Part shown: one piece after another, positions 5,689 through 6,621 of the stretch | How positions within the stretch are numbered: position 1 is the stretch's first letter | How the letters are laid out: each line of letters begins with the position of its first letter | Origin: Actinomycetota bacterium | GTDB taxonomy: Bacteria > Actinomycetota > Actinomycetes > S36-B12 > UBA5976 | Reading direction: 5' to 3' | Length of the DNA: 6,621 nt | Assembly: GCA_009923375.1 (NCBI GenBank) | Contig: RFTO01000061.1 | Coordinates: 1-6,621, forward strand | Notes under the pieces: generated by a model | Told to the model about the DNA's origin: nothing | The model's database searches: none | What the model saw: only the letters and a program-made list of their open reading frames with translations | Position numbers and translations under genes: made by a program

Positions 5689-6522
5689 GTGGCTGAGCGA
5701 ACCCAAACGAAGTCCGAAAATTTAATCGCCAGCGCACTGCGAGAGCAGTTCGGCGACGATGCAGTTGTCCTGACTGGGCTTAGATTCACCGATGACCGTC
5801 ATGGGGACGTGGAGGCCGACGCGATCGTCTTCATTCCCGATCAGGGCGTTGCCATTATCGAAGTCAAAGGCGGTGTGGTCGAGTACGTCAACGGAGATTG
5901 GCTGGTGCGCACTAAGCGCGGGGGTCGTCGTTGTCACCCCGTGAAGCAGGCGCGCGGTGCCAAGCACGCGCTGCGATCATTTCTAGAGCGACAGCCAGAA
6001 TGGTCAGGCGGTCGGATCCGAGCAGAGTGGTTTGTGGCGATGCCCTTTACCTCTGTGGAGCGAGATTTCGGCCCAGAGGGAAGGCGCGAGCAGCTCATCG
6101 GGAGTGCGGATCTGCCCAGCATCCGCACACAGATAGAAGGCGTACTCGCAAACCCTGAGATGCCCGAGCGGCGCCCAACAGCCTTAGAGATCCATCTTGC
6201 ATCATCCCTACTGCATGCAAGTGCAGATGTACGCCCTGGCTTTGGGAAGTCATTCCTGCGCCGCTGGGGCGCGTGGCTAGGAATCATGTTGCTACTGCTC
6301 GGAGGGTTGGGCTTCAGGGGCATTCAGCACTTCACCTCACGCAGCACAGGCGTTGGGGTCGGGGTCGGTTGCAGTCCTCATTACGTTCCATGCGTTCCAC
6401 TTCGGGCTGATATGGACTGCACTCAGATCAGGCATCAAGAGCGTGTCGTTGATAAACAAGATCCCTATCACCTTGATGCTGACGGCGATGGTCTCGGTTG
6501 CGAGGTTTGGCCGAAACCATAA
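5689..6522 (+). CDS. Membrane protein with cytoplasmic NERD domain and external Excalibur domain
   Basis: The protein has 277 residues from GTG 5689. Residues ~8-120 form a nuclease-related (NERD) domain: Glu10 in KSENLIASAL, Asp44 in EADAIVF, and Glu58/Lys60 in AIIEVKGG, the E-x-K signature of the restriction-endonuclease-like fold. A single hydrophobic segment (about 193-209) follows the basic FLRRW, which predicts the N-terminus inside and the C-terminus outside. A short Gly/Val linker leads to a cysteine-containing tail (Cys228, 235, 244, 271). It ends in an Excalibur motif, DADGDGLGCE at 263-272, whose Asp-rich loop is expected to bind calcium. NERD domains are predicted from their fold to be nucleases, but activity is rarely shown. 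Excalibur domains are common on secreted actinobacterial proteins, often with nucleases. The cellular role is unknown, and nothing links the gene to the upstream glucan genes except direction. It could work in DNA processing or competence, in defence, or as an envelope sensor. Confidence 0.85.
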   Translation: MAERTQTKSENLIASALREQFGDDAVVLTGLRFTDDRHGDVEADAIVFIPDQGVAIIEVKGGVVEYVNGDWLVRTKRGGRRCHPVKQARGAKHALRSFLERQPEWSGGRIRAEWFVAMPFTSVERDFGPEGRREQLIGSADLPSIRTQIEGVLANPEMPERRPTALEIHLASSLLHASADVRPGFGKSFLRRWGAWLGIMLLLLGGLGFRGIQHFTSRSTGVGVGVGCSPHYVPCVPLRADMDCTQIRHQERVVDKQDPYHLDADGDGLGCEVWPKP

Positions 6523-6621
6523 GTTCGCCGCCGGCTCGATTAGCTCAGCATCCACAGCCCCAGTCAGCAAACAACTGACCCACAACAACACCTGCACCAC
6601 TGAAGCGGCTGGCCCGTTGCT
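6523..6621. other. 3' tail of window, nothing identified
   Basis: These 99 bases after the NERD gene show no convincing gene start, terminator or RNA gene. A weak 5-bp inverted repeat (GTCAG 6563-6567, CTGAC 6575-6579) has no T-run on either strand. GATTAGCTCAG at 6538-6548 recalls a tRNA D-arm, but the complementary D-stem strand is missing. Confidence 0.4.

Noticed and set aside
6538..6548. GATTAGCTCAG, similar to a tRNA D-arm
   Set aside because: No matching GAGC strand, anticodon arm or T-arm follows.
6337..6600. Minus-strand open frame of 87 codons at the end of the window
   Set aside because: It largely overlaps the Excalibur end of the NERD gene, which has clear motifs, and its own translation shows no recognisable feature.

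Overview
This is a moderately GC-rich bacterial window with four protein-coding genes, all on the + strand. The style suggests a high-GC Gram-positive, probably Actinomycetota. The clues are a likely GTG start, Gram-positive-like Sec signal peptides, FN3 and Ig-like secreted proteins, and a cysteine-rich Excalibur tail. This is inference from style; there is no rRNA or other marker gene here.

Layout. (1) Positions 2-715 hold the 3' end of a gene for a secreted or surface multidomain protein (two FN3 domains plus a C-terminal Ig-like domain), followed by a strong intrinsic terminator. (2) Positions 783-987 are a dense control region. It has a perfect CRP/GlxR-type palindrome (814-829) and two LacI-family-type operators whose centres are 22 bp apart (912-925, 934-947). 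(3) Positions 988-3771 encode a 927-residue secreted protein: signal peptide, four copies of a ~150-residue aromatic-rich module, then three FN3 domains. It ends in a long hairpin terminator. (4) Positions 3901-5421 encode a secreted GH16 (laminarinase-like) beta-glucanase. Its N-terminal accessory region appears to be a diverged copy of the same module. (5) Positions 5689-6522 encode an apparently unrelated membrane protein: cytoplasmic NERD domain, one membrane segment and an external Excalibur calcium-binding-type domain. (6) The last 99 bases hold nothing I can identify.

How the genes may fit together. Genes 2 and 3 look like a functional pair for extracellular polysaccharide use: a non-catalytic repeat protein and a secreted glucanase that share one module, which I suspect binds carbohydrate. 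The control sites upstream of gene 2 are the kind that couple transcription to cAMP and to a specific sugar signal. Gene 1 shares its FN3 pair with gene 2, so it may belong to the same surface or secreted set. The shared module is the best candidate here for something not previously described. I could not search any database, so novelty is unproven.
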